From: Lepraria neglecta
Taxonomy: Eukaryota; Ascomycota; Lecanoromycetes; Lecanorales; Stereocaulaceae
Assembly: GCA_033220425.1 (NCBI GenBank)
Contig: CM065652.1
Location: 2,480,001-2,544,000 of the forward strand
Direction: 5' to 3'
Length of the DNA: 64,000 nucleotides
The translations under genes and the position numbers were made by a program. Shown here in pieces: positions 24,001-34,619 of the stretch. The stretch's first letter is position 1, and each line of letters starts with the position of its first letter. Under the pieces are notes generated by a model that was given only the letters and a program-made list of their open reading frames with translations, did no database searches and was not told the origin of the DNA.

Positions 24001-24623
24001 TGGTCACAGACGAGCGACAATATGGCATTCATCTGAAGTCACACGGTCTATCGCTGGACAAGCAACTAGGCTTGACACATCTCGCAGTGGATTCTCAGAA
24101 TAGCCTGTTCGCCATAGCTGTACCCGAGCTCGGACAGGGTACCAATGCAACCACAACATTGAAGTCGCAGATCGCAATCTTCAACCCAATGGATGCTTCA
24201 CCTTTGTTTCTGACTTCCCTACGAAACACAATCACGAACCTGCTACCAGCCACTCGAAGAAAGGGTTTCTACGCCATTGATTCAGCAGCTGAGGTCAGGA
24301 CATTGACGACAAATCAGGCAGGCCACTCGCTTTCCATGACTCTGCCAGAAGATGAGAAAACAACTTCTCGAGGACTAAACGATATCTTCGGCGATGGACA
24401 AAGCATGACAGCTTTGGAGCATGGAGCGGGCAAGCATGCTGGTTTGCTGACTTCGAAGTTCGACCACGTGACTAGAGAACCAAGGGTCCAGGAGGAGGAT
24501 GCAGTAGTCGTCAGCTCAGATCGGCTTGCAGAGATCTTTGACGTGGGGCCAGCTTACGCGCTGCCTCCCGTAACGGAGCTGTTTGAGCAGGTAGCTAGTC
24601 TCTATATTGGACGTGTGAGGTGA
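21054..24623 (+). CDS. UTP17: UTP17/NAN1-like WD40 ribosome biogenesis factor
   Basis: Exons 21054-21934, 21991-22778 and 22825-24623 give about 1,155 residues. The start is the ATG at MSKRKLGTEE. The first 270 residues are highly charged, Lys-rich and internally repetitive, which suits nucleolar targeting. WD40 blades follow, including YLLVAYSAAVAVYS, FSSENPSHIYISTVSGTIEKWD, LHWHRNSVLTIKWSLDG, YLISGGQETTLVLWQL and FATIGEDGIVKTWRP. The overall pattern matches Utp17/Nan1 (WDR75), a t-UTP subunit of the small-subunit processome needed for rRNA transcription and early 18S processing. The C terminus is helical and leads to ALPPVTELFEQV, as in the family. The charged N-terminal region looks longer than in yeast. 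Confidence 0.88.
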
Positions 24624-25036
24624 TGAACAAGTGTTTCTGGAGCATAGAATCAACTCCTCTGAATGTAATCAAACTGCTCAACTGTACCCTTCCACTCCAA
24701 TGGAGAGAAACATATCGCTTGGCTGAACGGCCAAATTCCGCCTTGGCACGGAAGCTTGCTTGCCGGCGAGGCGAGTGAGGCTGACTTCTGATTCTCCTCA
24801 TTGACTTCATCGTTTCTAAGGAGCATTTCCATGTGTCGGGGCACTTGTAGCATGGCAGAAAGCTCAGGTATGATTATAGCATCTATTGGTGACTGAAATC
24901 CATGATAACGCCTTATTTCATTTGAGACAGATCGAGGTTATTATCTAGGCAATCGCACTATCATCAAGTCTTGCTGAAAAGGCAAGCCAGACTTGAATGC
25001 CATAAAATACAACTTCAGCATATTTGATTGTCAGAG
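24624..25036. other. Intergenic upstream of DUF7730 gene
   Basis: This region contains the 3' end of UTP17 and the presumed promoter of the DUF7730 gene. No gene or repeat is seen. Confidence 0.4.
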
Positions 25037-26038
25037 ATGTCAATGGCTTCACTATTCCATGTCTCCGATCCTACACAGGGAAGCTCTAAGCACAAGCTAG
25101 ACGCACTCGACAGGGAAATGGCCGAGCGCCGTATGAGATACATACCGCGTCCTCTCCCCAGCAAGCGTCAGCGAAGACTAAGCCTGCCATCGTCACAGGC
25201 CAGTTTCGACTGGCCAAAATCCGGTCAGAAAATCGCCGACCAAACTCAATCAGCGCTCTTGTCTCGACTCCCGCTAGAGATTCGAAGCTTGATATACCAG
25301 CACGTCCTAGGTGGAAATTTACTGCACGTTACAACGATGTATGGCCGCCTTCATGGCAGAATGGCCCACATAAAGTGCCTGGTGCCTTCCGCTCCGAGGG
25401 GTGATCACAAGAATTGCTGGAGGCGGAAGGCTGAGAAAGCGAGCCCGGCATTGTCTCCCGGAAAATCAGACGATGGAGGACTTCTAAGCATTCTTGGGAC
25501 TTGCCGGCAGATGTAAGACTCACTACACGAGCAATTGTAGTAAATTCTCAGATACAATGAGCTCACATCATGCAGATACTCTGAAGCCATATCCGCGCTT
25601 TACACCCACAACATCTTCGATTTCAACCACAGAAACACCTTGGTTTATTTCTCGAAAAGTATTCTGCCTTCCCGCCTCAATGCCATATATTCACTCCGCC
25701 TAAGCACGTATTGGCCCCCCTTCCACGAAGGAGAGGAAGTGAAAGGCAAGGAGCAGAACACATGGGAAACGCTCTGCCGCATTATCACAACCATGCAAGG
25801 CTTGCGTAACATTCGTATTGACATTCTTTCCCGGCCTACGTACGACGAGGAGATATCGCGAGTACTAGTTCCACTGAAAGGGGTCAAGATTAGCGGGAGA
25901 TTCGAAATACACGGGCGTTGGTCCAAGCATTTTCGAAAGACGAAGCCGTGGGAGGATGAGGAAGTGCCGTTCGTGCTTATTAATCATCGCAAGGACTCCT
26001 TCTCTCAGGGCCTCACTCTGGTACCTCTAGGAATATAG
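25037..26038 (+). CDS. DUF7730 family protein (F-box-like)
   Basis: Two exons (25037-25512, 25576-26038) encode 312 residues. The family signature is clear: LLSRLPLEIRSLIYQHVLGG, then LLHV, then LGTCRQIYSEAISALYTHNIFDF across the intron, then SILPSRLNAIYSLRL and TWETLCRIITTMQGLRNIRI. Proteins of this type are numerous in Pezizomycotina, often in accessory DNA, and their N-terminal block looks like a degenerate F-box. No biochemical function is established. The first 80 residues are basic and low in order. The start was taken at the first ATG in frame; a second ATG is two codons on. A decayed relative lies at 1181-1873. Confidence 0.82.
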
Positions 26039-26163
26039 TTTGACATGTAGGTCGCCGATGAAGACGAGCTCGACGACCAACGACAATCTCAAAGCCATGT
26101 TCTGAAACGCTCTGCTATTACTAAAACTCGACGGAATCCCTCAACCTACCATTCCCACACCGC

Positions 26164-27063
26164 CTACTCCATCAACGGCCCCCACGCGCAGCTCCCATAC
26201 GTGAAAGTATTCACAAAACTCCTAAAAACCGCCGTGTCCCGCATAACACCATGCCAACCCACCAGCTCCTTACTATCATTAACATGTGGAAACGCCCCAT
26301 CCGGCTCATCCACGCCCAAAACGCACACAACGGTCGCCACCCATCTTGCACCTCCCATTCTAACAACCTCTCTTTTGGCACCGCTTGCCTCACTGACTCA
26401 TAGCGCTCGTTAAATCTCTCTATGCAGTTATCATCGTACTTGTTGCCGCAGAAATGCTCCCATGTCAGATGAACGTGCGAGTACCACGTCCCGCAGAAGC
26501 TGGGATCGGTGTACGGGAGGAGTTTCCGGGAGGGGCCATTGCAGAATCACGAGATGGAGGCGCGTATGCTGGTGAGCCAGGAGGCGGCCGGGCGCTGGTT
26601 CAGGAGGATTTTGGCGTGAGGGTAGGCGGTTGGGAGGTCCGAGGCGAAGAAGCAGCAGGGGATATCGAGAATGCACTGGGCTGAGTGTCAGAGCTGGCTG
26701 GGGGATATGTGGGGGGAGACGGGGGTGTACGTCAAAGTTTTTTGTGACTAGGTCGAATTCGTGACAGGCCCATGGCGCGCCTTTGCCGTGGAATTTTGCA
26801 AGGAGGGCGGTGTCCCAGGGGGAGGCGCCCGAGGAGCATGCGGTCGATGAAGTCGTAGGGTTTGTAGCCTAGTTGCTTGAGTGCTATTGCGAGTGCTGTT
26901 TCTTTTATAGTCTACTAAGCTTTGGGATGGAGTGGTTGAGTGATGGTTAAGACTGACACGTCGTTCCTGTCCTGCCCATGCCCATCACTAGCACCTTCAT
27001 TTCTCTCAAGCGCTGGACAACTTCCTGTTCGCCCTCGTTTTGTATGGGGTTTCGGTTCTCCAT
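26164..27063 (-). pseudogene. Sulfotransferase-like gene (broken)
   Basis: The start gives MENRNPIQNEGEQEVV and then a P-loop, MKVLVMGMGRTGTTS, followed across an intron by LAIALKQLGYKPYDFIDRM. Later blocks WEHFCGNKYDDNCIERF, AVPKERLLEWEVQDGWRPLC and GVDEPDGAFPHVNDS match the fungal P-loop sulfotransferase family (Sulfotransferase_4). The frame is broken at three places: a one-base shift in a C run near 26829, an in-frame TGA near 26560, and a one-base shift in a T run near 26285. The two shifts are in homopolymers, so assembly error is possible for them, but the stop is not explained that way. The function of these fungal proteins is not established. Confidence 0.8.
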
Positions 27064-28098
27064 GGTCGTGTTTTCAGTGATTGCAGATTCACATGAGGCA
27101 GAATTATAATGACAAAATTCGACGAAAGCCAAATCCCACGATGAATCCAGACCAGCCCACGGAAGACCAGCAAGAGAATTGTGTATCACATCCCAAGCAT
27201 AGTACGCGCGAGAACTTCGGACGCATGATGACGCAGGTTGCAGTTTCCGTAAACATGCTTGCGGCTAATGCAAATCAATGCACGAGATAAAAGGTGAGTT
27301 CCCGAAGCCCGGGTAGGAGCGAATGGGCATTGTGAAACAAGGTAAAATTCGATCTTGCTCAATGTTTCCCATGGTCCTCTTGGTCAGGCTGGAATTACCG
27401 TGGTACGACAAAGGAGCTGGAAGTTGATGGGTACAAGCATGTCTCGATGTTGACTAGCTGATGCAGACTCCCGAAGTAGCATCTGGGTCTGGAACTCTCA
27501 ATGCCATGGTAAAGGTGCAAATCCGTACCTGCACTAGCCGTTGCATTGTCTTACTGTAAGGAGCTTCTTCCGCCAGCCAACCCCACCTAAAGCGCTAGTG
27601 AAAAGGTTTGCAGGTCGCTGCCGCAACCTTTCTGATAATTTCACCACCTCATCAATGTTTCCAACCAAGGACTTGCGTTACGAATTCCGCGGGGTTACTT
27701 CGATGCTCGTCCTGTAGTTCTACAGACTCAGTTATCATGCGGGCTTGCGTAAATATGATGCCGAAGCCTCCACCCGAGCCACCTTGTATTCATGCCCGAG
27801 ACTGAAAGATATCGTTATGTCTCACGAGAAGCAAGAAGGCGCCGATGACCAAGCTCGAAGGTCATTGGCCGGTTTTTCGATTATGACCTAGCAATTGTCA
27901 AGATGCATCCGACTACTAGGGCTGATGAGCTAGGCGAGAATATTGATGAATCTAGAAGTTCCCCTCAAGTGTTCCTTCCTGTTTTACCCCAAACACGAAG
28001 TTTGAATCTGCACTGTTGTTCTATAGATTTTATCTGCTCCCACTAATCTATCGTTCGATCAACTTACACTCTCATTCAACTACTGCACTCAAGCTATC
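27064..28098. other. No gene recognised
   Basis: About 1 kb between two broken genes. Short frames occur on both strands, but none shows a domain or signal. No RNA gene or repeat is seen. Confidence 0.4.
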
Positions 28099-30024
28099 AT
28101 GCATAAGCGAAGCTGCAACGATGCACAAGCTAAAGGCCTAAGGATTGAACCTCTTGACGATCGGACTTTTGCCAAGGCCATGGAAGATGGCCATCTCTAA
28201 AAACTAGAAGTCATTCCGATTTGTAGCCTTTTATATATTCTCTCCAACATTGTTTATTTTATATATCGCGTCAAATTCACCCTCAATGGTCAAGCGCAGG
28301 CTTCAGGATTAGAGTTCCTTGTGGGATGGACATTTACCTTTATCGAGCTAGGTGTTGCTTGTAAGTGTTCGTGTCCGTAGAAGTGACCTTGAACTGACAG
28401 AAATGATTTCAGTGCCGGCAATCCCCACTTATGTGATGGGACTGGCTGCGAGGGGCAAACTGAAAAGTCCAAAAATACTGCGTTTACAGGGCAACCAAGT
28501 TCCAACGGTGGATGTCTTCGTACCATGCTGTGGAGAGGATTTGGATGTAATAATCGACACCACCAGGGCAGCCGCTGCACTTGATTACCCAAACGCCAAA
28601 ATTCGCGTCATTGTCCTGGATGACGGCGACTCTGCCGAAGTCCAAAAGAAAGTAACAGACATGCGGTCCCAAACGTCTACTATACCGCCCGCAGAGTAAA
28701 GGTCAATTCTCACTCGAAAGCAGGCAACATTAATCACGGCCTCGACTTCGTCAACACCTTACCAGGAGGTCCGTCTGAATTCATCGCAGTGCTGGATGTA
28801 GACATGATGCCTCTGCCATACTGGCTTCGCGTACTCATACCGCACATATTGAAGGATCCCAAGGTCGTAATGGCAAATCCACCCCAACGCTTCTACAACC
28901 TTCCGGATGGTGACCCTCTCGGGCAATCTATGGATTTCGTGTTCGATGTCTTGTCATACTTGCAGGATGCCTTGGATCTTGCATGGTGTATTGGTACTGG
29001 ATGGGTAGCTCAATGTTCAGCCATAGAACAGATCGGAGGAATCCTCACCGAAGCAATCCTGGAGGACGTTTTGACTTCCGTACTCCTCAACGCGAGAGGT
29101 TAGAAGGCAGCTTACGTCCATGAAAATGTGCAGTGGGGTCTCGTTCCAGACACATTTGCCGGCTGGGTCAAACAAACAAGGCGATAGACCTCGGGACTGG
29201 TTGGCTCTGCTACTTTTCCATGGAATTCTCGGATTGAGACAAGTCAGCGATGGAACGCAGGGATCGGTGGATTCCTCTACGGGTTCCAGATATTCAACTT
29301 GTCTCTCTGCCTGGTTGTACTACCCGCTCTTCTCTTCTCCGGCGCACCATTCATCGTATACAACACATCGCAGCAACTGATCTCACTCCTCCATTTCGGC
29401 TTCCTACAATTCTCAACGACATGGCTCTACGGATTCGTCATGGCACGGACATCGAATCACCACTTAAAGATCTTCCCATCATACCATCAGATCCTTATCT
29501 ACCTGGTGCCGTACCATTTCATGACTCTTCTCCGACTCGTAAGCCAGAATTTCACTCCAACGGGTAGAAAAAGCGACGGTGAACGCAAACAGCAAGTCAG
29601 AATGTCCGGTAATGTCCTTCAGTGAATGAAGGTCATGTTTTGGGATCAAAGAGCAATAATGCACATTCTCTTTGTAGCAGCTTGCATCTTCGGTGCGTGC
29701 CAATCTCTTCGTTCGACGTTCCAAGTCGTAGGAGCACACCAGGGCCTCGTCCAGGATATTCTAGTCCGTGCAGCGTGGCCACCGGCCTTCGTGCTCTGGA
29801 CCATGATTGCAGTGTACTTCTGGACTCCCATATCTCACGCCATCTCACCGCCTACTATCCGGACTCGTGAGAGTTTATTGGTGCGGGATAAGGATATTAA
29901 GGTTGCGTATCCGACGGGGGAAGCGATGAACTCAAAGCGGGTGCAGCGTTATGCTTTTGGGGCTCTCCTTAATCATGTTTCTGGCGTCGTGGCTCTTGTG
30001 AGCGAGAAGATCAGCATACCATAG
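28099..30024 (+). pseudogene. Family-2 glycosyltransferase (broken)
   Basis: A processive GT2 polysaccharide synthase is recognisable. N-terminal helices (SLLYILSNIVYFIYRV) lead to VPTVDVFVPCCGEDLDVI, the nucleotide-sugar site VIVLDDGDS, the second Asp in IAVLDVDMMPLPYW, an EDV block and the KQTRR part of QxxRW. C-terminal membrane helices follow (CLVVLPALLFSGAPFIVYN). The frame is interrupted by at least four stops and one shift. A TAG stands where the Trp of QxxRW is expected (29185-29190). Other stops follow MEDGHL, LLNARG and GNVLQ, and a shift lies after TDMRSQ. The general layout recalls cellulose- or capsule-synthase-like enzymes, but the polymer cannot be inferred. The decay looks moderate in age. 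Confidence 0.82.
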
Positions 30025-32852
30025 AGGGGTATGAATAGCTTTTTCCATCTTGATAAAGAGATTGATATGCTCATTAGACAGTCACTGGCCTGCTCGAAAC
30101 TAACTCGTTCCTGTATCTAGATTTCTATCGAATAGAAGTCGACGTGCTAAGGTGTCCGGGAGCCTAATGAAAGAACCCTTCAAAAATTGCGATCCAGGAG
30201 AATTCGCGCTAGCCCACCCATCATCGCTGAACGATGATGACCGCTACCCCATCACCCCACAAACTTCTCCCGCACACACACAGCTACGGAGACTGCGGGG
30301 ATGATATAAGAGCTAACCTGTTTGAGTTTTCTATATGTTTTACCTTGGAGCGTCGTGATTTTCTGTATAGCTTCAAAAACTTTGCCACTCAAGATGCTCG
30401 ACTTCAAGAGGTGTCGGAAAATATACATGACATTCAACGATCGAAGTTTAGAAAGCTTGAAATCGTTAGTGGGTCGTCGTCCACCCTGTTGCTCGCCTTT
30501 TATGTGAGGGGTTGCGTCTGCACGCCTGCGATGATGTCTCAGGTTTAGCTTGATAAAACACCTTTCTCCGTTCACGTCCCCTTACGCGACTGCTGTTCTT
30601 GTTAATTGAGGGTGCATTGTAATATTTATAGATCAGTTCTGCTAAGATAGGAGAGATGATCATCACGAAGTTTCCCAGCTCTGGTTTCAATGTCATCACT
30701 TAAGGTGGGCGACTTAGGTATCAAAGTGTTAAAAGCAAAGATTCAATAATATCAAGCATTCAGACACCCGTGCAAGTCAATCAAATCCCGGAAAGAAAAT
30801 AACCCTTCTCGACATCTTCAATGCACGCAGAGAAAGCAATGTCTGTCCTTCCACTAACCCACATCTCCAATCTGGTACCCGGCTCATGGCGCAACGCCTT
30901 CGCTACCACCAACCATACATATCTTGAAAGCAAGCCGATCCCCCTAACCGAATAGGCCGCCAAGATCACGACAGCAATCAAACACAATCCTCACATAAGC
31001 GTTTAGATGGCAGCGGCCCCGATTATCAGGATTCGAGTTATAGTCACAGCGACGGCATGTCCATCGCCATTAATAACCGTGTTGGATTAGGCCTAGGACT
31101 CCAGTTTCACTGATCACAGTCACAGGTTCGTGGATGGTATGGACGTCAGTAGTCGAGGGTATGTACGTGTGGGATGCATTGTGGATGATTATTCTTCCGC
31201 GAGTGACCTGGCGGAGGTTGATGATGTCGGTTGGTGAGGAGTGTGAGGAGCGAGTGGGTGGTCGATACGGGTGTTTTCGAGTGGTGAGGATATGCTTGTG
31301 AGTTCAAAGTCTTCCATGTCGAGTATGGCTGGCGTAAGATTTAGGTTCTCGAGTGACCAAGTATGTTGTTGAAGTTGTCAATCGTTTTCAAGGAACAACA
31401 TGGCTGGTTTTTCAGCTTTGCTCTTTTATGAATGCTGAGGAGAAGAATATGGTGCAAGAGAGAAGTGAGGATGTATATGAGATTTGTGCTTGAATTCGAG
31501 ATATGGCCAGCTGGTCGACGGTCAGGGTGCTATAACAATTACTCCACAAAACTCGTGCTACACTGGTATTGCGGAGAATCAACCATCTGTTCGGATCGAT
31601 CATAGTGATACAGAACAATCCTATTGAAGTCTCCACATTTGGGGATGCATTGGATTCTAATTTATGTACAAATTGATCAAGGCCACCCGATAGGCACGCT
31701 CCCAGGTTATCCAACCTCCAAGTCATTGCATTAATGATAGCGGGTCAGCCGATATCTCAACTCTATTAGTATGGACTTGAGACTTATTGTTGGCGAAGAT
31801 GGGCGCGATAGTCACAATTTCTGTACTTCAGTATATTCCTTTTCTTACAGTTGGAGCAGAGCCTTTTCCTTTAACCACCGTAGAGTACCTCAGAAGGTAG
31901 TGATATGGCAAGACCATAGGGATCAGGGTAGGAACCGTAGGATGGTACTTGGGGTAGCTCTAGTCTGAGTTATAGGAGTGGGTTCGCAAGAGAAAATGTA
32001 GTTCAGGCTCCGAGGCTGTCGAGGGCATAAATTTGAGGGACTCTGGTAGGAGTCCGCCATCGTGCTGTGCAGCTGGTTTCACAGTTGGGCTCCTTGAAAG
32101 AAGAGTGGAAGTCTCTTGAGAGTTATGGAACGAGAAGATGCTGTTGATTCTGTCAGAACGAAGTTTACTTTGAATGGAGAAAAAGAGGCTGGAGTACTTA
32201 CACCTTTAGATTTATAAGGGCATATTTGCTCTGCTCCTCATCGGCTCCATGATTATCGCACAAGCTATCGAATTATCCAATAAGCGGTGTCCACAGAGGT
32301 ATACAAACCACCAGATCTGCTTTGGCAATTCAGGAAAATGCTCGCCATTCACATGGGGAGGCTGGAGTTTTCCAAGGACAAACCCAAACTTGTCATATTG
32401 GCTGATGGACTTCAACCTTGATGAATCGTTTTTTCGTAGCTTCTTGATATGTTTGATGGCTCGTGGCTTTTTGTTCGGATCGTTTTGAGTAGTTTGGCAG
32501 AAGAGGAGGAGATCATCCATGTCCTCATATGACAAAATTGCTCTTAGTTTCTGGAAGACAAATATAGTTTACGCGTCGTCGACAGGCAATAGCACCTTTA
32601 CATGATGTGGGATCCCGCTCTGCATGCATTGAGAGATCCAAAAAGTAAGGCATGGTCTAGCAAACACGATTGTGGGAGCGCACGCGCAGTCCTCTTCAAA
32701 GGAATCAAGAGCTGGAAGACTATGACTGACTCATGAGAGGAAAAAGTAATACATCGCTTTAGGGAGTGCTTAAGTATACAGCAACAACAAACGAATCCAG
32801 GCTGCTTCATGAACACCTTACCAACCCATTCGTTGTCTAAATGCTAATACAC
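30025..32852. other. Gene desert with coding fragments
   Basis: No intact gene was found. On the minus strand near 31020-31060 the translation WTCRRCDY continues to NRGRCHLN, a zinc-knuckle-like fragment. Near 30781-30987 a short frame begins with a hydrophobic helix (MCLIAVVILAAYSV). A segment at about 32091-32272 is duplicated 1 kb to the right. The whole stretch looks like decayed accessory genes rather than functional intergenic DNA. Confidence 0.4.
32091..32272 (-). repeat. Duplicated segment, copy A
   Basis: This segment aligns with 33084-33293. On the minus strand copy A encodes SIACAIIMEPMRSRANM and copy B encodes SMACTIIMEMMRDAANM. Both are near an ATGGCGGAC. Amino acid conservation exceeds base conservation by eye, so both derive from coding sequence of an unrecognised family. 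Confidence 0.6.
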
Positions 32853-33071
32853 CTAGATACAAATATTACAGCGCTCATGTAGGCAGTGCATACAAGACGA
32901 GTGAGCCACAAAGTTCAGTGTAATACCCTCGTTAAATCTTGCACAGAAGCAGCAACACCACTTAGGCTCTGCACGAAAGGATGATCCAGGGATCTCAGAG
33001 TTTGGTGGCATTTCTGTTCTTGTGGCATACCCATTAGAGACGGGGCTAGAGCCGGAGGTTGTTGGTCCCAT
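32853..33071 (-). CDS. Small Cys-rich putative zinc-binding protein
   Basis: An ATG-initiated frame of 72 residues begins MGPTTSGSSPVSNGY and ends WCCCFCARF...SSCMHCLHERCNIC. The spacing of paired cysteines with one His resembles the small two-knuckle zinc proteins common in Pezizomycotina, which often end with HxxCxxC as here. Its surroundings are degenerate and it overlaps the start of a duplicated segment. It may therefore be the end of a larger broken gene. No function can be given. Confidence 0.45.
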   Translation of the reverse strand: MGPTTSGSSPVSNGYATRTEMPPNSEIPGSSFRAEPKWCCCFCARFNEGITLNFVAHSSCMHCLHERCNICI

Positions 33072-33083
33072 GGTTGAAGTCCG

Positions 33084-33293
33084 CCATCCTTGAAAGAAAA
33101 TTGGAGGTCTGTAGCGAGTTCTGCTCAAGTGGCGAGAATGTCGAGGAACCTGCTCTTGAGTTTATGAAAACGAACTTTATTTTAAACAGAAACGAGGAGG
33201 ATGGAGAGAGCAACGGTACCCCTGTATATACAAACAAGAGCATGTTTGCCGCATCTCTCATCATTTCCATGATTATCGTACAAGCCATTGAAC
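33084..33293 (-). repeat. Duplicated segment, copy B
   Basis: Counterpart of 32091-32272, about two thirds identical by eye. The best-preserved core is the sequence around TCCATGATTATCG on the plus strand. Confidence 0.6.
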
Positions 33294-34619
33294 CTCCTTA
33301 TCAGCATTATCAATGGAGCATGCTCTACCTTAGGAGTAGACAGACAAACCTCGATGTTGGGTCCGGTAATATTGTGAATTGGGTCAATTGCCGTGACGAG
33401 ACAGGGAATACTCCGAGAACAAACTCATAGCTGAGGGGCTTCAGTGGTGGTGACTCATTGTTCAGTAGCTTAATAGTATTCGACATGTTATGTCCACTCT
33501 TTCGTTCCGAGAACCTTGAGTACGAATGTGAGCTTAATAGCAAAGGGACATGAGGAAGACCTAGCTTGCATAGAACGCTGAAACTGAACATATAGCATCT
33601 CTGGAAGCAGAGTTCTGATCACTTAATCCTCTGCTGAAACCCAGTAACAGTCAAACTTCACAGCATGGAACAGCTTAATCCGGCACAAAGTAGTTCTAAG
33701 AAGCCAACTTCTAGTCCTTCTGGGCTTTGTTAGAGCCAAGGAAAAGCCAAACCTTGCCGCCCGAACCCGTGATATCTAGAGAACCATAGCACTGAAGAGC
33801 AGGCTTTTGGTCTGAATGTACTGGATAGCTTCGGCTCTTATGAATACAGAAGGAATCTGGAGCTTGGATCTGCTCACTTCGTTGAAAGTTGGTGCATGGA
33901 ATGACTCATTTCATGCTCAATCTTGATGTGTCTGGCTTGGATGGTTGATAAATTGAGCGGGCTGTTGGGCAAATTCAAGCTCGATGATCTATGACAGTCT
34001 CCAACTTTCAACTCGGCTGTTAATCAATTCGACATCTTTGCTGCTCTGATCTAGAGTGTTCTAGTAAAGGAAAAGGAAAGGGTGGACGAAGGTTTTTTGG
34101 AGTAGATGGAGGTATGGTAGGTGATTCAGCTATCGGGTACTCAAACTCGCCGTAGCCAAACAAGTTTTATTTGTGCGCCAAAGTCTTTCAACAGGGGCAA
34201 TGTAAGAATTATACGAGGCACAGCCCGCTAAGAGGTAGTAGGTAGTAGAAAACGCCTTCCGTGATGCAATCAATCAGGGACAAAGGAAATGCTCGCTAGG
34301 AGGTGTCTGGCCCGTAGATGTGGTAAAACACAAATCGCAACGCAAGCTGCTTGCTCGACCAAGAAAATGCAATTTTCCCCGCTCTTTCCAGCCCCCCTTT
34401 TATATAGTATGTAGCTTCTATCTGCCTCAATGGTTGGTTGAATCCTGCGCGAGCCCGGCGCGGTGGGTGATGAAGAAGGGAAAGTGGATGCTTATTACAA
34501 CAGGTACGTAGGCGATGCAATCTATTAAGACCAAGTATTTTCCAGACCGTCCGTTTCGCTCGCTAATGCTGGTATCTGAAAGAAATCGGGGGTATTATGG
34601 GTCCATTGTTGAGAGAAGT
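33294..34619. other. No gene recognised
   Basis: This is the downstream flank of the PSR-type phosphatase gene. Frames are short and show no motif. No RNA gene is seen. Confidence 0.4.
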
